Shown piece by piece: positions 53,813 to 61,542 of a DNA stretch of 64,000 nucleotides (positions are counted from its first letter, which is position 1; every line of letters begins with the position of its first letter). The notes under the pieces were generated by a model. The model did not search any database and had not been told where the DNA came from. It worked only from the letters and a program-made list of their open reading frames with translations. A program made the position numbers and the translations under genes. Source of the stretch: CAWUFC02 sp963921335 (lineage in GTDB: Bacteria; Pseudomonadota; Gammaproteobacteria; Pseudomonadales; Halieaceae); the NCBI GenBank assembly GCA_963921335.3, contig CAWUFC020000001.1, positions 868,001 to 932,000 of the forward strand, written 5' to 3'.

Positions 53813-55592
53813 GCGCGAAGCTCTGTTGGCTTCTTTTGATGCTCATTATTACGCTGGGCAGGTAAATCTAGAGGATTCAGGCGGTCATGAACTGCTTAAC
53901 CATTACCTCAATGAGGGTTGGCGAAGGGGCCTTAGCGCCAGTCTTACTCTAAATACCAACTTCTATCTTCAGGCTAACCCCGATGTGAGCTCTAGTGGTT
54001 TGAGTCCGCTTGAGCACTTTGTCTCCAGCGGTCTGGAAGAGGGTCGTTTACCCAATGCCACTCTACGTGACTTAATTGGTGATGAATCGCCAGATCTGAT
54101 CAGCGCGCTGCTACAGGAATTCAACACGCGATATTACCTGGCGAAGAACCCTGATGTTCGCGCGTTGGCACAAGATCCTGTGTCGCATTATTTAGTTTCT
54201 GGTGCTGCGGAAGGGCGTGAGCCCCGACCCTGGTTTGACAGTCTTTTTTATCTCGCGACGTATCCAGAGTGTGCCGAACAGAGTCTAAATCCTTTTATGC
54301 ACTACCTGTCAGTGGGGCGAGATAAAGGATACGCCACCGAGAGTCAGCTGGGATTTCGGCGTGGTTTTTTTGAGGAAGCCAAAAAGAGAGATGGTGATGA
54401 GCAGGCAGATATTGCCGTGGCTGGTGAATGCCCAGACTTAGCTACTCTGCCGAGTAATCTGTCTTCTCAGGCAAATCTGGTCGTATCGCTCAGTCAGGAC
54501 TGTTATCTCGACAGTGTGGGTGGCATTCAGGTTTGTGTTCGACAGGAGCAGCAGGCCTGTGCGGCTATGGGCTTATCTTATCTTCACCTGGCCTCCTCTG
54601 AATGGCCCGGCGTTTTTGAGGCTTCCTTGAATGGTGTGAGGCTCGGTTTTGTTTCGCTGGGGGACTTGATCGCCGCCTGTAGCGGTACCCAGGCGATACT
54701 GGTTGTTCACAGTTTTCATGGTTATGACCTGGAGGACCTGCATGCACTCTTGAGCGCAGTGTCTTTCAGCAAACGTTATCTGTGGCTGCACGACTTTTAT
54801 TCCCTCTGCCCCGGCAGTTTTCTGCTGAAAGATGGTGTCCAGCATTGCGACGCTCCGCCGGTGTCTAGTGAGACCTGTTCCGACTGTGTTTATGGTGCTG
54901 AGCGCATTGCGCATCATCAAGCAATGGAAGCGCTCTTTGTCGCCGCGCAGTTTTCCATTCTGTCGCCTTCTCAGCTGGCGCTGGACTATTGGACGCTTAA
55001 ATCCAACCTCGCCTACAGCGATACGAGGGTGATTCCCCACGTGGCATTGACGGCCAATTCTGCTGCAGCGACGAGAGCGCCTGGCCCTCATCGTGTTGCC
55101 TTTATTGGAGTGATGGCCTTTCACAAAGGATGGCCATTATTTGAGCGACTAATTTGGGAGTGTATGGACTCGCCGCTGTATGAGTTTTATCACTTTGGGC
55201 GTGACAGCGACTCAGTATTACCTCTGCACTGGGTTTACGCGAACACGGCAGAGAATGGCGAAGACAGCATGGTGAGCGCCTTGGCTGACGCACACATTGA
55301 TCTGGTTGTTATTCCCTCTCTTTGTCAGGAGACTTTTTGTCTTGCTGCTTGCGAGGCGCTCGCCTCAGGTGCGCAGGTGCTGGTGTTGAGGGGGAGCGGG
55401 AATGCCGAGAATATCGCCCGCGAGTCTGGCCGGGGGATGATTCTAGCTGAAACAGAGTTGGTTTCGGCGTTTACCTCTGGGCGTGTAGCGGAGTGGCTGG
55501 ACGGGATTCCCACGCGGCAAGCAATGAGCATGCTGCCCAGTGGGAAGGCGGCTGATGCCATAAGCCACTGGCTGGCAAGACAAGAAAAGTGA
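53805..55592 (+). CDS. GT4-like glycosyltransferase with four N-terminal NPDV/HYL repeats
   Basis: The 595-residue protein begins with four units of roughly 40 residues (residues about 11-180) with the pattern FxxxYYLxxNPDVxxx...HYLxxGxxEGR. Examples are FYLQANPDVSSSG, YYLAKNPDVRALA and EHFVSSGLEEGR. The same unit occurs once in the radical SAM protein at 6740. The rest is a GT-B domain: DSVGGIQVCVRQEQQACAAMG, YLWLHDFYSLCPGSFLL, VAFIGVMAFHKGWPLFERLI and VIPSLCQETFCLAACEALASG. Two Cys-rich spots (HCDAPPVSSETCSDC) may form a metal site, as in other GT4 enzymes of this kind. It is the last gene of its operon. Confidence 0.85.
   Translation: MNEREALLASFDAHYYAGQVNLEDSGGHELLNHYLNEGWRRGLSASLTLNTNFYLQANPDVSSSGLSPLEHFVSSGLEEGRLPNATLRDLIGDESPDLISALLQEFNTRYYLAKNPDVRALAQDPVSHYLVSGAAEGREPRPWFDSLFYLATYPECAEQSLNPFMHYLSVGRDKGYATESQLGFRRGFFEEAKKRDGDEQADIAVAGECPDLATLPSNLSSQANLVVSLSQDCYLDSVGGIQVCVRQEQQACAAMGLSYLHLASSEWPGVFEASLNGVRLGFVSLGDLIAACSGTQAILVVHSFHGYDLEDLHALLSAVSFSKRYLWLHDFYSLCPGSFLLKDGVQHCDAPPVSSETCSDCVYGAERIAHHQAMEALFVAAQFSILSPSQLALDYWTLKSNLAYSDTRVIPHVALTANSAAATRAPGPHRVAFIGVMAFHKGWPLFERLIWECMDSPLYEFYHFGRDSDSVLPLHWVYANTAENGEDSMVSALADAHIDLVVIPSLCQETFCLAACEALASGAQVLVLRGSGNAENIARESGRGMILAETELVSAFTSGRVAEWLDGIPTRQAMSMLPSGKAADAISHWLARQEK
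53835..54344 (+). repeat. Four tandem protein-level repeats (NPDV/HYL module)
   Basis: The first units begin FDAHYY, LNTNFYL, FNTRYYL and FDSLFYL, each followed by a GL/Dx[PN] turn and an H[YF][LV] helix ending in a G-x-x-[EKR]-G tail. The repeats are diverged at the DNA level, so they are old. Their spread to the radical SAM gene 46 kb away suggests a shared binding partner. Confidence 0.8.
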
Positions 55593-55594
55593 GC

Positions 55595-56317
55595 TTATTC
55601 CTGCAGCTGTTGAAAGCTGGGTTTGATACGAGAAAAATTTTCGTTGATTGCCAGGTTCTTTTCCAGGCCTAGACTTAGGAAGCGCTCTGTATCAAGCATG
55701 CCATCTTCTCGCAGGTCTTTTTTACTGGCACCTTCGTAGTGAATGATAGGTGAGCTAGTGATGTATGCTAAATGATAGCCAGAGTTGTACACCTGCTGGA
55801 ACAAGTAGTCATCACCGCAGTACGTCTGCAGTATTGAAGGTATGGGCCTGTAGAGGCTGCTTCTTATTGTAAAATCCCAGCCCTGCAAATGTTTGTTCCG
55901 GGCAGCTATCTGATACTCCAGTTTTGGCGCAGCTCTCTGGTAATTCTCGTGATTGGTCGCGTGACCCGCCACGCCTACATAAGCTTCCTGTTCAAAAAGT
56001 GCTAGGGTGTCGTCGACAAAATTTCGAGTAAGTCGAACATCGTTGTTTAAAAAGCACAGCAGCTCAAATTGATGACGGCTGGTTTCATAAAACCAGTTCC
56101 AGACCGTGTTCAAAGGCGTATTACTGGCATTGAATATCAGTTTGACCCCGGGTTCATGCTGGTAGTGAATTAGTCGTTCGTGGGTATGGAGCTCCGTGGA
56201 GGCCTGGTCAAACAGCACCAGTTCAAAATCCCTATTGGTCTGTCGTAGCAGATCTTCCACGCAGGCCTCGGTGTAGTCTATGTTATTGAGATTGATAACA
56301 AGAATTCTTAGCTTCAT
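55595..56317 (-). CDS. Family 2 glycosyltransferase
   Basis: The 240-residue GT-A enzyme has KLRILVINLNNIDYTEACVEDL, VLFDQASTELHTH, the acceptor-side FNASNTPLNTVWNWFYE and the metal motif CFLNNDVRLTRNFVDDTL. A late CGDDYLFQQVYNSGYHLAY holds the catalytic base region. It ends three bases from the convergent gene at 53805 and follows the sulfotransferase at 56336 on the same strand, 18 bases apart. Together they form a two-gene minus-strand unit at the right end of the locus. Confidence 0.88.
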   Translation of the reverse strand: MKLRILVINLNNIDYTEACVEDLLRQTNRDFELVLFDQASTELHTHERLIHYQHEPGVKLIFNASNTPLNTVWNWFYETSRHQFELLCFLNNDVRLTRNFVDDTLALFEQEAYVGVAGHATNHENYQRAAPKLEYQIAARNKHLQGWDFTIRSSLYRPIPSILQTYCGDDYLFQQVYNSGYHLAYITSSPIIHYEGASKKDLREDGMLDTERFLSLGLEKNLAINENFSRIKPSFQQLQE

Positions 56318-56335
56318 GAGATCTGCAGGTATACC

Positions 56336-57127
56336 TTAGCCGGGTTCGCTGTAAATAGCGTTTTGTAGCGTCTGTTGATAGTAGCGGCTGTGCTGCTCAT
56401 TTAACTCGTTCCTTTGGATCTTGATGCTGGGCTCTTTGATACGCCAGTTGCTGGTATCAAGGTTAAAGAAATCTCCCAGTTTCTCTAACTCACGCTGTGG
56501 ATGCTCCAACAGATTTTCGTAGGTGAGATGGTAGTAACGTGCGCCGAGTGCTAGCGCGGTTTGTCGGGTGAACAGGTTATGCTCCTGAATGGAATACATG
56601 TAGGAGTCCAGCTGCGCTGGGTCCAGTGGTGGTGGCTCTTCCTTTTCTATGGGGAAATTACTGGTCCATGCGCTGTAGTATGTCGCGATGTGCAAGGAGA
56701 CGGCTTGAGCCAGCAGGTCCTCTCTCGTGAGGTGAATCACCCATAAGCCATTGAACAGATGCAACACCTTGTGCAGGTGAAGCCCCATAAGCTGTGACCA
56801 CTGCGCCTTTGTGCCCAGGTAGGTATTCTCCGCACCATGTTTTTCATAGTAGTGGTACATATAGTCCGCTAGAGAAGCCTTTGGGTGGTTGGCGCGATAA
56901 GGTTCAAGTTGTTCGAGGTTGAGTGGTTCTTTAAAGCCGCTGAAGGTTCCAGTACCGCACAGATATTCACCCAGCAAGGTTGACCCGCAGCGATTGAAGA
57001 ATCCCAACACAGTTAAGGGCGAATCAAAGCGCTGTTGTGGTACGGGCGCTCTCCGCGGGTCGCCGAATATTCTATCAAGCCTTTCGAAGTACCTGGTTTG
57101 GCGGATGGCTGTATGTACGCGAAACAA
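56336..57127 (-). CDS. Stf0-type sulfotransferase
   Basis: The 263-residue protein resembles the Stf0 group (trehalose 2-sulfotransferase and NodH-like enzymes). GFFNRCGSTLLGEYLCGTGTF is the 5'-phosphosulfate loop, followed by FKEPLNLEQ. LWVIHLTREDLLAQAVSLHIA is the 3'-phosphate region, with TYYSAWTSNF after it. YYHLTYENLLEHPQRELEKL is a common sulfotransferase end block. It is the first gene of a two-gene minus-strand unit. It is of a different sulfotransferase family from the other seven modules here, so sulfation at chemically different positions is likely. Confidence 0.85.
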   Translation of the reverse strand: MFRVHTAIRQTRYFERLDRIFGDPRRAPVPQQRFDSPLTVLGFFNRCGSTLLGEYLCGTGTFSGFKEPLNLEQLEPYRANHPKASLADYMYHYYEKHGAENTYLGTKAQWSQLMGLHLHKVLHLFNGLWVIHLTREDLLAQAVSLHIATYYSAWTSNFPIEKEEPPPLDPAQLDSYMYSIQEHNLFTRQTALALGARYYHLTYENLLEHPQRELEKLGDFFNLDTSNWRIKEPSIKIQRNELNEQHSRYYQQTLQNAIYSEPG

Positions 57128-57277
57128 ATGAGATCCTTGGGCTGCCCGGGGTTGCGCTCACAGCATTCTATCGATTATCGGCGTGATTTAACCAATATTT
57201 ACGCAGGCCTTCTTGCCTGCCACTCGATATGCTCCCCGTGAACCCGTTCACACTTCGCTGTTGCGGCGGACTGGCCG

Positions 57278-57293
57278 TGTGAAACAGATCACA
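57278..57293. promoter_or_regulatory. CRP/Vfr-type binding site
   Basis: The 16 bases are an exact TGTGA-N6-TCACA match (N6 = AACAGA). The centre lies about 40 bases before the start expected from the -10 box at 57313, which is the spacing of a class II CRP promoter. The site is upstream of the DsbA-GGDEF gene. The regulator gene itself is not in the window. Confidence 0.7.
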
Positions 57294-57312
57294 AACAAAG
57301 CTATGTTTTGTG

Positions 57313-57318
57313 TAATAT
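57313..57318 (+). promoter_or_regulatory. -10 element of the DsbA-GGDEF gene
   Basis: TAATAT at 57313-57318 has a TG two bases before it (TGTAATAT). A -35 box is not clear, as expected where CRP sits at about -40. The transcript would start near 57325, 21 bases before ATG 57346. Confidence 0.55.
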
Positions 57319-57345
57319 TGCGCCAGCCTTGGCTAGTGTGAGGCT

Positions 57346-58881
57346 ATGAATCTCGCGGCTGTAGCCGGAGATCTGGTCTACACTCAGGGAATGTCAGCAG
57401 TGCACACGATCACCGTTTACGGCGACTTTAATTGCCCCTTCTGTTACGCACTTAACGAGCGTCTGCAGGTCTATGGCGGCGATGTGCAGGTAGAGTGGCG
57501 CGCGGTGCAACACGTGCCCAATGTAGACTCTCTGGCCCCTAGCTTTGAAGAGCAAGCCCAGCTAACCGCTGAAGTGGCCTCGGTGCGCAAGCGTGCCCCC
57601 GAGGTGCAAATCATTACCCCGATGTCTCGCCCTAATACAGCTCTGGCCTGCCGCATGATGGCGGCCGCCGAGGCCCATGCAGCCGATCGCGTTCACGCCT
57701 TACGCCGCATTATTTACCGTGCCCTGTGGCAACAGGGGCGCGATATCTCTGATGCCAATGAAATGGACGCCCTGCTGGTGCAGGCGGGTATTGAAGACCT
57801 CCCGGGTTTATCAGAAGCGGAAGAAACCATGGTGTTCTGGCAGCAGAGTTGGGAAGAGGGCGGTTTTGATCGTCGCATTCCCTCCATGGACAACGATGCT
57901 GGTGGCCGTATTTTGGGCTTTCCTGCCATTCCAAAACTGATGCCTTTTTTACAGGGCTTGGTGGATGACGAACAAGCCATGGGCGTGGCCTGTGAAATCA
58001 GAGGCCAGCGAAAAGTGATGGTGTTGGGCGGCAACGTGGCCATGGTGCAGCCTGTGGCTAGCGAGTTCGCCATTGAGCACGCTGGTTTTGATGCCGATAT
58101 CGAGGTCCTGCTGCTGGAGGCGGCCCAGGCCGACCTGGTGGTGCTGGACGGCTCCGACGAGCGCCATAAACAATTGTGTCTGCGGCTGCAGGCCGGCGAG
58201 CTGACGCAACATATTCCGGTGGTGGTGTATAACCAGACCGCCGATGCCAAGCAAGAGGTAGAGGCCTTTAACCTGGGCGCGCTGGACTACATGCACGGCG
58301 ATCAGGACACCGTAGTGTGGCTGGCTCGTTCCCGGGGTCTGGCCCGCTATAAACAAAGCACTGACATGCTCGGCAAAATGGCGCGCATTGATGGCCTCAC
58401 AGAGATCCCCAATCGGCGTGAGTTTGATCGGGTGTTGGAGATTGAATGGCTCAGGGCGATACGCTCAGAAGAACCGCTGAGCTTGTTGTTGATGGATGTC
58501 GATAACTTCAAGGCCTACAACGATGGCTGCGGCCACGATGCGGGGGATGAGTGTCTGCGCCAGGTGGCCCTGGCCATTCAAAACAGTACCCGCCGCGGTG
58601 CCGATTTTGTTGCCCGCTACGGTGGTGAAGAGTTTGTCTGCATTTTGCCGGACACCGGTCGGGATGGTGCGGTAGCACTGGCGAATACGCTGCGCGAGAA
58701 CGTACAGGCTTTGAACATACCGCATAACCATTGTGATGGCGCCGGTGTGGTCACCATTTCTGTGGGCGCGGCCACTTTTAATGTCAGTGCCCAGAAGTCG
58801 CCTGTCGAATTGATCAAAGCCGCTGATACCGCGCTGTACCGGGCCAAAGAAGCGGGTCGCAACTGTGTCGGTGCTGCTTAG
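57346..58881 (+). CDS. Fusion of DsbA-like oxidoreductase, receiver-like domain and GGDEF diguanylate cyclase
   Basis: The 511-residue protein has three parts. Residues 20-220 are a DsbA/FrnE-like thioredoxin fold with GDFNCPFCYAL (Cys30 and Cys33) and no signal peptide or membrane helix. Residues about 225-345 look like a receiver domain (MVLGGNVAMVQPVAS, DLVVLDGSDERHKQL, IPVVVYNQT and GALDYMHGD). The acceptor Asp seems present but the conserved Lys is missing. Residues about 350-511 are an active-looking GGDEF: DGLTEIPNRREFDRVLE, LMDVDNFKAYNDGCGHDAGDE, GGEEF at 426-430 and an inhibitory I-site Arg417-x-x-Asp420. It would make cyclic di-GMP in response to a redox or dithiol signal. ATG 57391 is an alternative start. 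Confidence 0.88.
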   Translation: MNLAAVAGDLVYTQGMSAVHTITVYGDFNCPFCYALNERLQVYGGDVQVEWRAVQHVPNVDSLAPSFEEQAQLTAEVASVRKRAPEVQIITPMSRPNTALACRMMAAAEAHAADRVHALRRIIYRALWQQGRDISDANEMDALLVQAGIEDLPGLSEAEETMVFWQQSWEEGGFDRRIPSMDNDAGGRILGFPAIPKLMPFLQGLVDDEQAMGVACEIRGQRKVMVLGGNVAMVQPVASEFAIEHAGFDADIEVLLLEAAQADLVVLDGSDERHKQLCLRLQAGELTQHIPVVVYNQTADAKQEVEAFNLGALDYMHGDQDTVVWLARSRGLARYKQSTDMLGKMARIDGLTEIPNRREFDRVLEIEWLRAIRSEEPLSLLLMDVDNFKAYNDGCGHDAGDECLRQVALAIQNSTRRGADFVARYGGEEFVCILPDTGRDGAVALANTLRENVQALNIPHNHCDGAGVVTISVGAATFNVSAQKSPVELIKAADTALYRAKEAGRNCVGAA

Positions 58882-58896
58882 GCAGGTGGGCTGCGC

Positions 58897-59622
58897 TTAA
58901 AAATACAACGGAAAGTCCCTTTCAAACTGCGCCCTCACCAGGGCTTCCACCCTCTCAATACCCCAGTCATTGAGGTTGTGGCCATCGTTTCTGAAATAAG
59001 TGCCTACGATGTCGCCGGTGTTTGTGTGCAGCACCGATCGGGTATCAATGAGCACCGCATGAGGGTTGGCGGCAGCCCAGGCGCTGAGGCGCTCATTGGT
59101 TTGGTCAATCCGCTCCCAGGTTTCCGGAAACAGCGGCCACTTGGGCAGGCTCATGACATAACAGTCGGGTCGCGAAGGCAGCGCCAGCAGGCGTGCGCAC
59201 AGTTCTGCGGTGGCGCGCATGAACTGGCCAGCGTTTTTATTGTCGCGAACGGCCAGGTCTGTGGCCCCGGGTACTACCAGCACCGCCAGCGGGGTATGGT
59301 GGCCGACCAGGCGTGGCAGGTGATGTTGTATGTCATTGAGATTGGCGTCGCCGATTCCGCGATTGACGATGGGTATCGGAAACAGGGTTTGCTCCAGGCT
59401 GTTCCAGATGCTGGCCTGGCGGCCACCCAGCACCAATAGAGGATGACGGGGCGGGTGCTGCTGGGCATCAGCTGCCTCAAAGGCAGCGACTTCGTCCTCC
59501 CAGACGTTGGGGTCTGGGTTAGAGGCTTGTCGCATATCTGTGCGGACATGCCAGGCAAAATGCAGCAGGGGAAATAGAAGCAGCACGATCAACACGCGCC
59601 GGGTTGCACGCCACGAGTACAT
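58897..59622 (-). CDS. Membrane-anchored SGNH-hydrolase-like protein lacking the nucleophile
   Basis: The 241-residue protein starts at ATG 59622 (MYSWRATRRVLIVLLLFPLL) with one membrane helix at residues 8-26; a longer upstream reading has no family support. The rest resembles SGNH/GDSL esterases: PLLVLGGRQASIW, VNRGIGDANLNDIQHHLPRL, LAVLVVPGATDLAV and GTYFRNDGHNLNDWGIERV. The GDS block is GGR, so the catalytic Ser is absent, and the GxND block reads GATDL. It is probably not an active hydrolase. It lies between two GGDEF genes and converges on the first of them. Confidence 0.75.
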   Translation of the reverse strand: MYSWRATRRVLIVLLLFPLLHFAWHVRTDMRQASNPDPNVWEDEVAAFEAADAQQHPPRHPLLVLGGRQASIWNSLEQTLFPIPIVNRGIGDANLNDIQHHLPRLVGHHTPLAVLVVPGATDLAVRDNKNAGQFMRATAELCARLLALPSRPDCYVMSLPKWPLFPETWERIDQTNERLSAWAAANPHAVLIDTRSVLHTNTGDIVGTYFRNDGHNLNDWGIERVEALVRAQFERDFPLYF

Positions 59623-59693
59623 GGGCCCAGTTTGGTTGATTTGTCGTGCACAGGCAACGTGAGATTGCTGAGTCGCTGGGGTATGATGGCGCC

Positions 59694-60866
59694 ATGAGCA
59701 CGTCCATGCCCCGTCAGCGGCTGTTCGCCGCCCAGCTAGAGATGCTAATGCGCAACCTCTCCGCGGGTTTACTGTGGTCACAGGTCGCCGGCGTGCTCGC
59801 TGCCGCATTTTTGCTGTGGAACAGCGTGCATGCGCCCCACCTGGTAGCCTGGGTTTGTGTGCTGTTTGGGGTACTGTTGGCCCGCTCCTGGCACATGAAG
59901 TACGCCCTGCATCACAAGCTCTACCAAACCGACCAAACGGCGCTGTTGTGGCAACTCATTGCGGGTGTCTCGGCCACCGGCTTGTGCTGGGTGGCGGCAT
60001 ATATCCACATTGCCTCTTTTGCTGCACCCACCATCCAGTACCTGTTTTTGCTCATCATTGTGCTGATTGCTTCCCTGGCCATGGGCGCGAGTGTGGTGGT
60101 GCGTGAGTACTATATCGCTTATCTGCTTACCAGTTTGTGGCCGATTGCCTGGTGGTGCCTGGTGCATTACTGGGATGTGCCTTACAACGCAGTGGTGGGG
60201 CTGGTGTTGTTGCTGTCCAGCGGTGTGCTGATGGTGGTGTGCAATAACATTTACGAATCCTACAAGGCGATGATTGAGCTGAACTGGGAGCGCGGTGAAC
60301 TGGCCGCCGATTTGCAGGCGCGCAACGACGAGATGGCCTCTGCCAAAGAGCGTCTGGACGCCATGGCTCATACCGATGCCCTCACCGGTTTGGCCAATCG
60401 TCGGGCCCTGGACGAGCGCCTGGAGATGGAGCTGCGCCGGGCACCGCGCAGTGGGCATGACCTGTCCATCATCATGTTGGACGTGGATTACTTCAAAGCT
60501 TACAACGACCACTACGGCCATCCTGCGGGCGACAGGGTATTGGCTAATATTGCGTTGGTGCTGCAAAACTCGGTCAGTCGTGCCTCAGATTTTGTGGCCC
60601 GCTATGGGGGTGAAGAATTTATTGTGCTGCTACCGGGCACCGATGTGATGGGCGCGCGGGGGGTGGCGGTGCAAATACAGCAGGGCCTGGCCCGGGCGGC
60701 CATTCAGCATGCCTACTCGGCGGTGTCGCCTTATCTCACGGTTAGCCAGGGTTTGGCGGTGGTTAAGGCCAGCGAGCGGGTCAATTTGCAGGAGGCCATC
60801 AATCGGGCCGACGATGCCCTGTACGCGGCCAAAGAAGAGGGCCGCAATACCATTAAGGCCGCTTAG
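59694..60866 (+). CDS. Membrane-bound diguanylate cyclase (GGDEF)
   Basis: The 390-residue protein (ATG 59694) has about six hydrophobic membrane segments in residues 20-195 (LLWSQVAGVLAAAFLLW, YLFLLIIVLIASLAMGASVVV, AVVGLVLLLSSGVLMVV), then a short helical linker and a GGDEF domain. The domain has DALTGLANRRALDERL, IIMLDVDYFKAYNDHYGH, GGEEF at 305-309 and an I-site Arg296-x-x-Asp299. It would make cyclic di-GMP; the membrane part is a sensor of unknown kind. It overlaps the convergent TetR gene by four bases and is divergent from the SGNH-like gene. Confidence 0.92.
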   Translation: MSTSMPRQRLFAAQLEMLMRNLSAGLLWSQVAGVLAAAFLLWNSVHAPHLVAWVCVLFGVLLARSWHMKYALHHKLYQTDQTALLWQLIAGVSATGLCWVAAYIHIASFAAPTIQYLFLLIIVLIASLAMGASVVVREYYIAYLLTSLWPIAWWCLVHYWDVPYNAVVGLVLLLSSGVLMVVCNNIYESYKAMIELNWERGELAADLQARNDEMASAKERLDAMAHTDALTGLANRRALDERLEMELRRAPRSGHDLSIIMLDVDYFKAYNDHYGHPAGDRVLANIALVLQNSVSRASDFVARYGGEEFIVLLPGTDVMGARGVAVQIQQGLARAAIQHAYSAVSPYLTVSQGLAVVKASERVNLQEAINRADDALYAAKEEGRNTIKAA

Positions 60867-61540
60867 GGCCGTTCTAACACCGCTGTAGTGGCCTGCGATA
60901 CCGGCGCCACCAGCATTGCGCAAATGGCATCAATAAGATTACTCACCATCAGCTGGGTATTGGCCAGCTCGGCTTCGTCCGCTTCCCGAAACACTGCATG
61001 GTCCGCCAGGCCGTGAAACAGCATGCCCACCATCAGTGACATGCGGTGGTCGCGAATGGGTTCCGGCAGGTGCTTTAGATGGGGCTCCCATAATTCGCTC
61101 ATATCTGGCCAGTTAGCCGGGGCTATGTCTTTACCGGTGCGCTGGTGAAAGTAGCGCAGCAAGTTGGCAGCGGCCAGTTGTGCACTAATTTTGATATAGG
61201 CCAGGCCGCCGTCGGGATCTTCAAAACGGTCTGCCACCGGTTGCACCAAAGCTGCGACCAGCGCTGCCAGTGTGGCGCTGGGATTCTCAGCAATGGCTGC
61301 CAACATGGCGGAGCGGCGTTCGTTAATGGGCCCCTGGTGTTTTTCAAAAATGGCGACAATCAGCGCGTCTTTGTCTCCAAAGTGGTAGTGCACCGCATTA
61401 CGGTTTTTTTGCTCGGCAGCGCGTGTGATCTCGTTGAGGGACACACTGGCAACGCCCTTTTCCGCGAACAGGGTTTCTGCCGTGGCAATCAGCTTGGCCC
61501 GAGTGGCCTGGGTGCGAGCCGAAGGTTTACGCGTGGCCAA
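60863..61540 (-). CDS. TetR-family transcriptional regulator
   Basis: The 225-residue protein has an N-terminal TetR helix-turn-helix: TRAKLIATAETLFAEKGVASVSLNEITRAAEQ-type spacing ending in NAVHYHFGDKDALIVAIF. The C-terminal ligand region is helical (LVAALVQPVADRF, SLMVGMLFHGLADHAVF). It follows the SDR gene after two bases on the same strand. A palindrome at 62338-62357 upstream of the SDR gene is a good candidate for its operator, so it probably represses both the SDR-tetR unit and the LLM gene. Confidence 0.92.
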   Translation of the reverse strand: MATRKPSARTQATRAKLIATAETLFAEKGVASVSLNEITRAAEQKNRNAVHYHFGDKDALIVAIFEKHQGPINERRSAMLAAIAENPSATLAALVAALVQPVADRFEDPDGGLAYIKISAQLAAANLLRYFHQRTGKDIAPANWPDMSELWEPHLKHLPEPIRDHRMSLMVGMLFHGLADHAVFREADEAELANTQLMVSNLIDAICAMLVAPVSQATTAVLERP

Positions 61541-61542
61541 AC

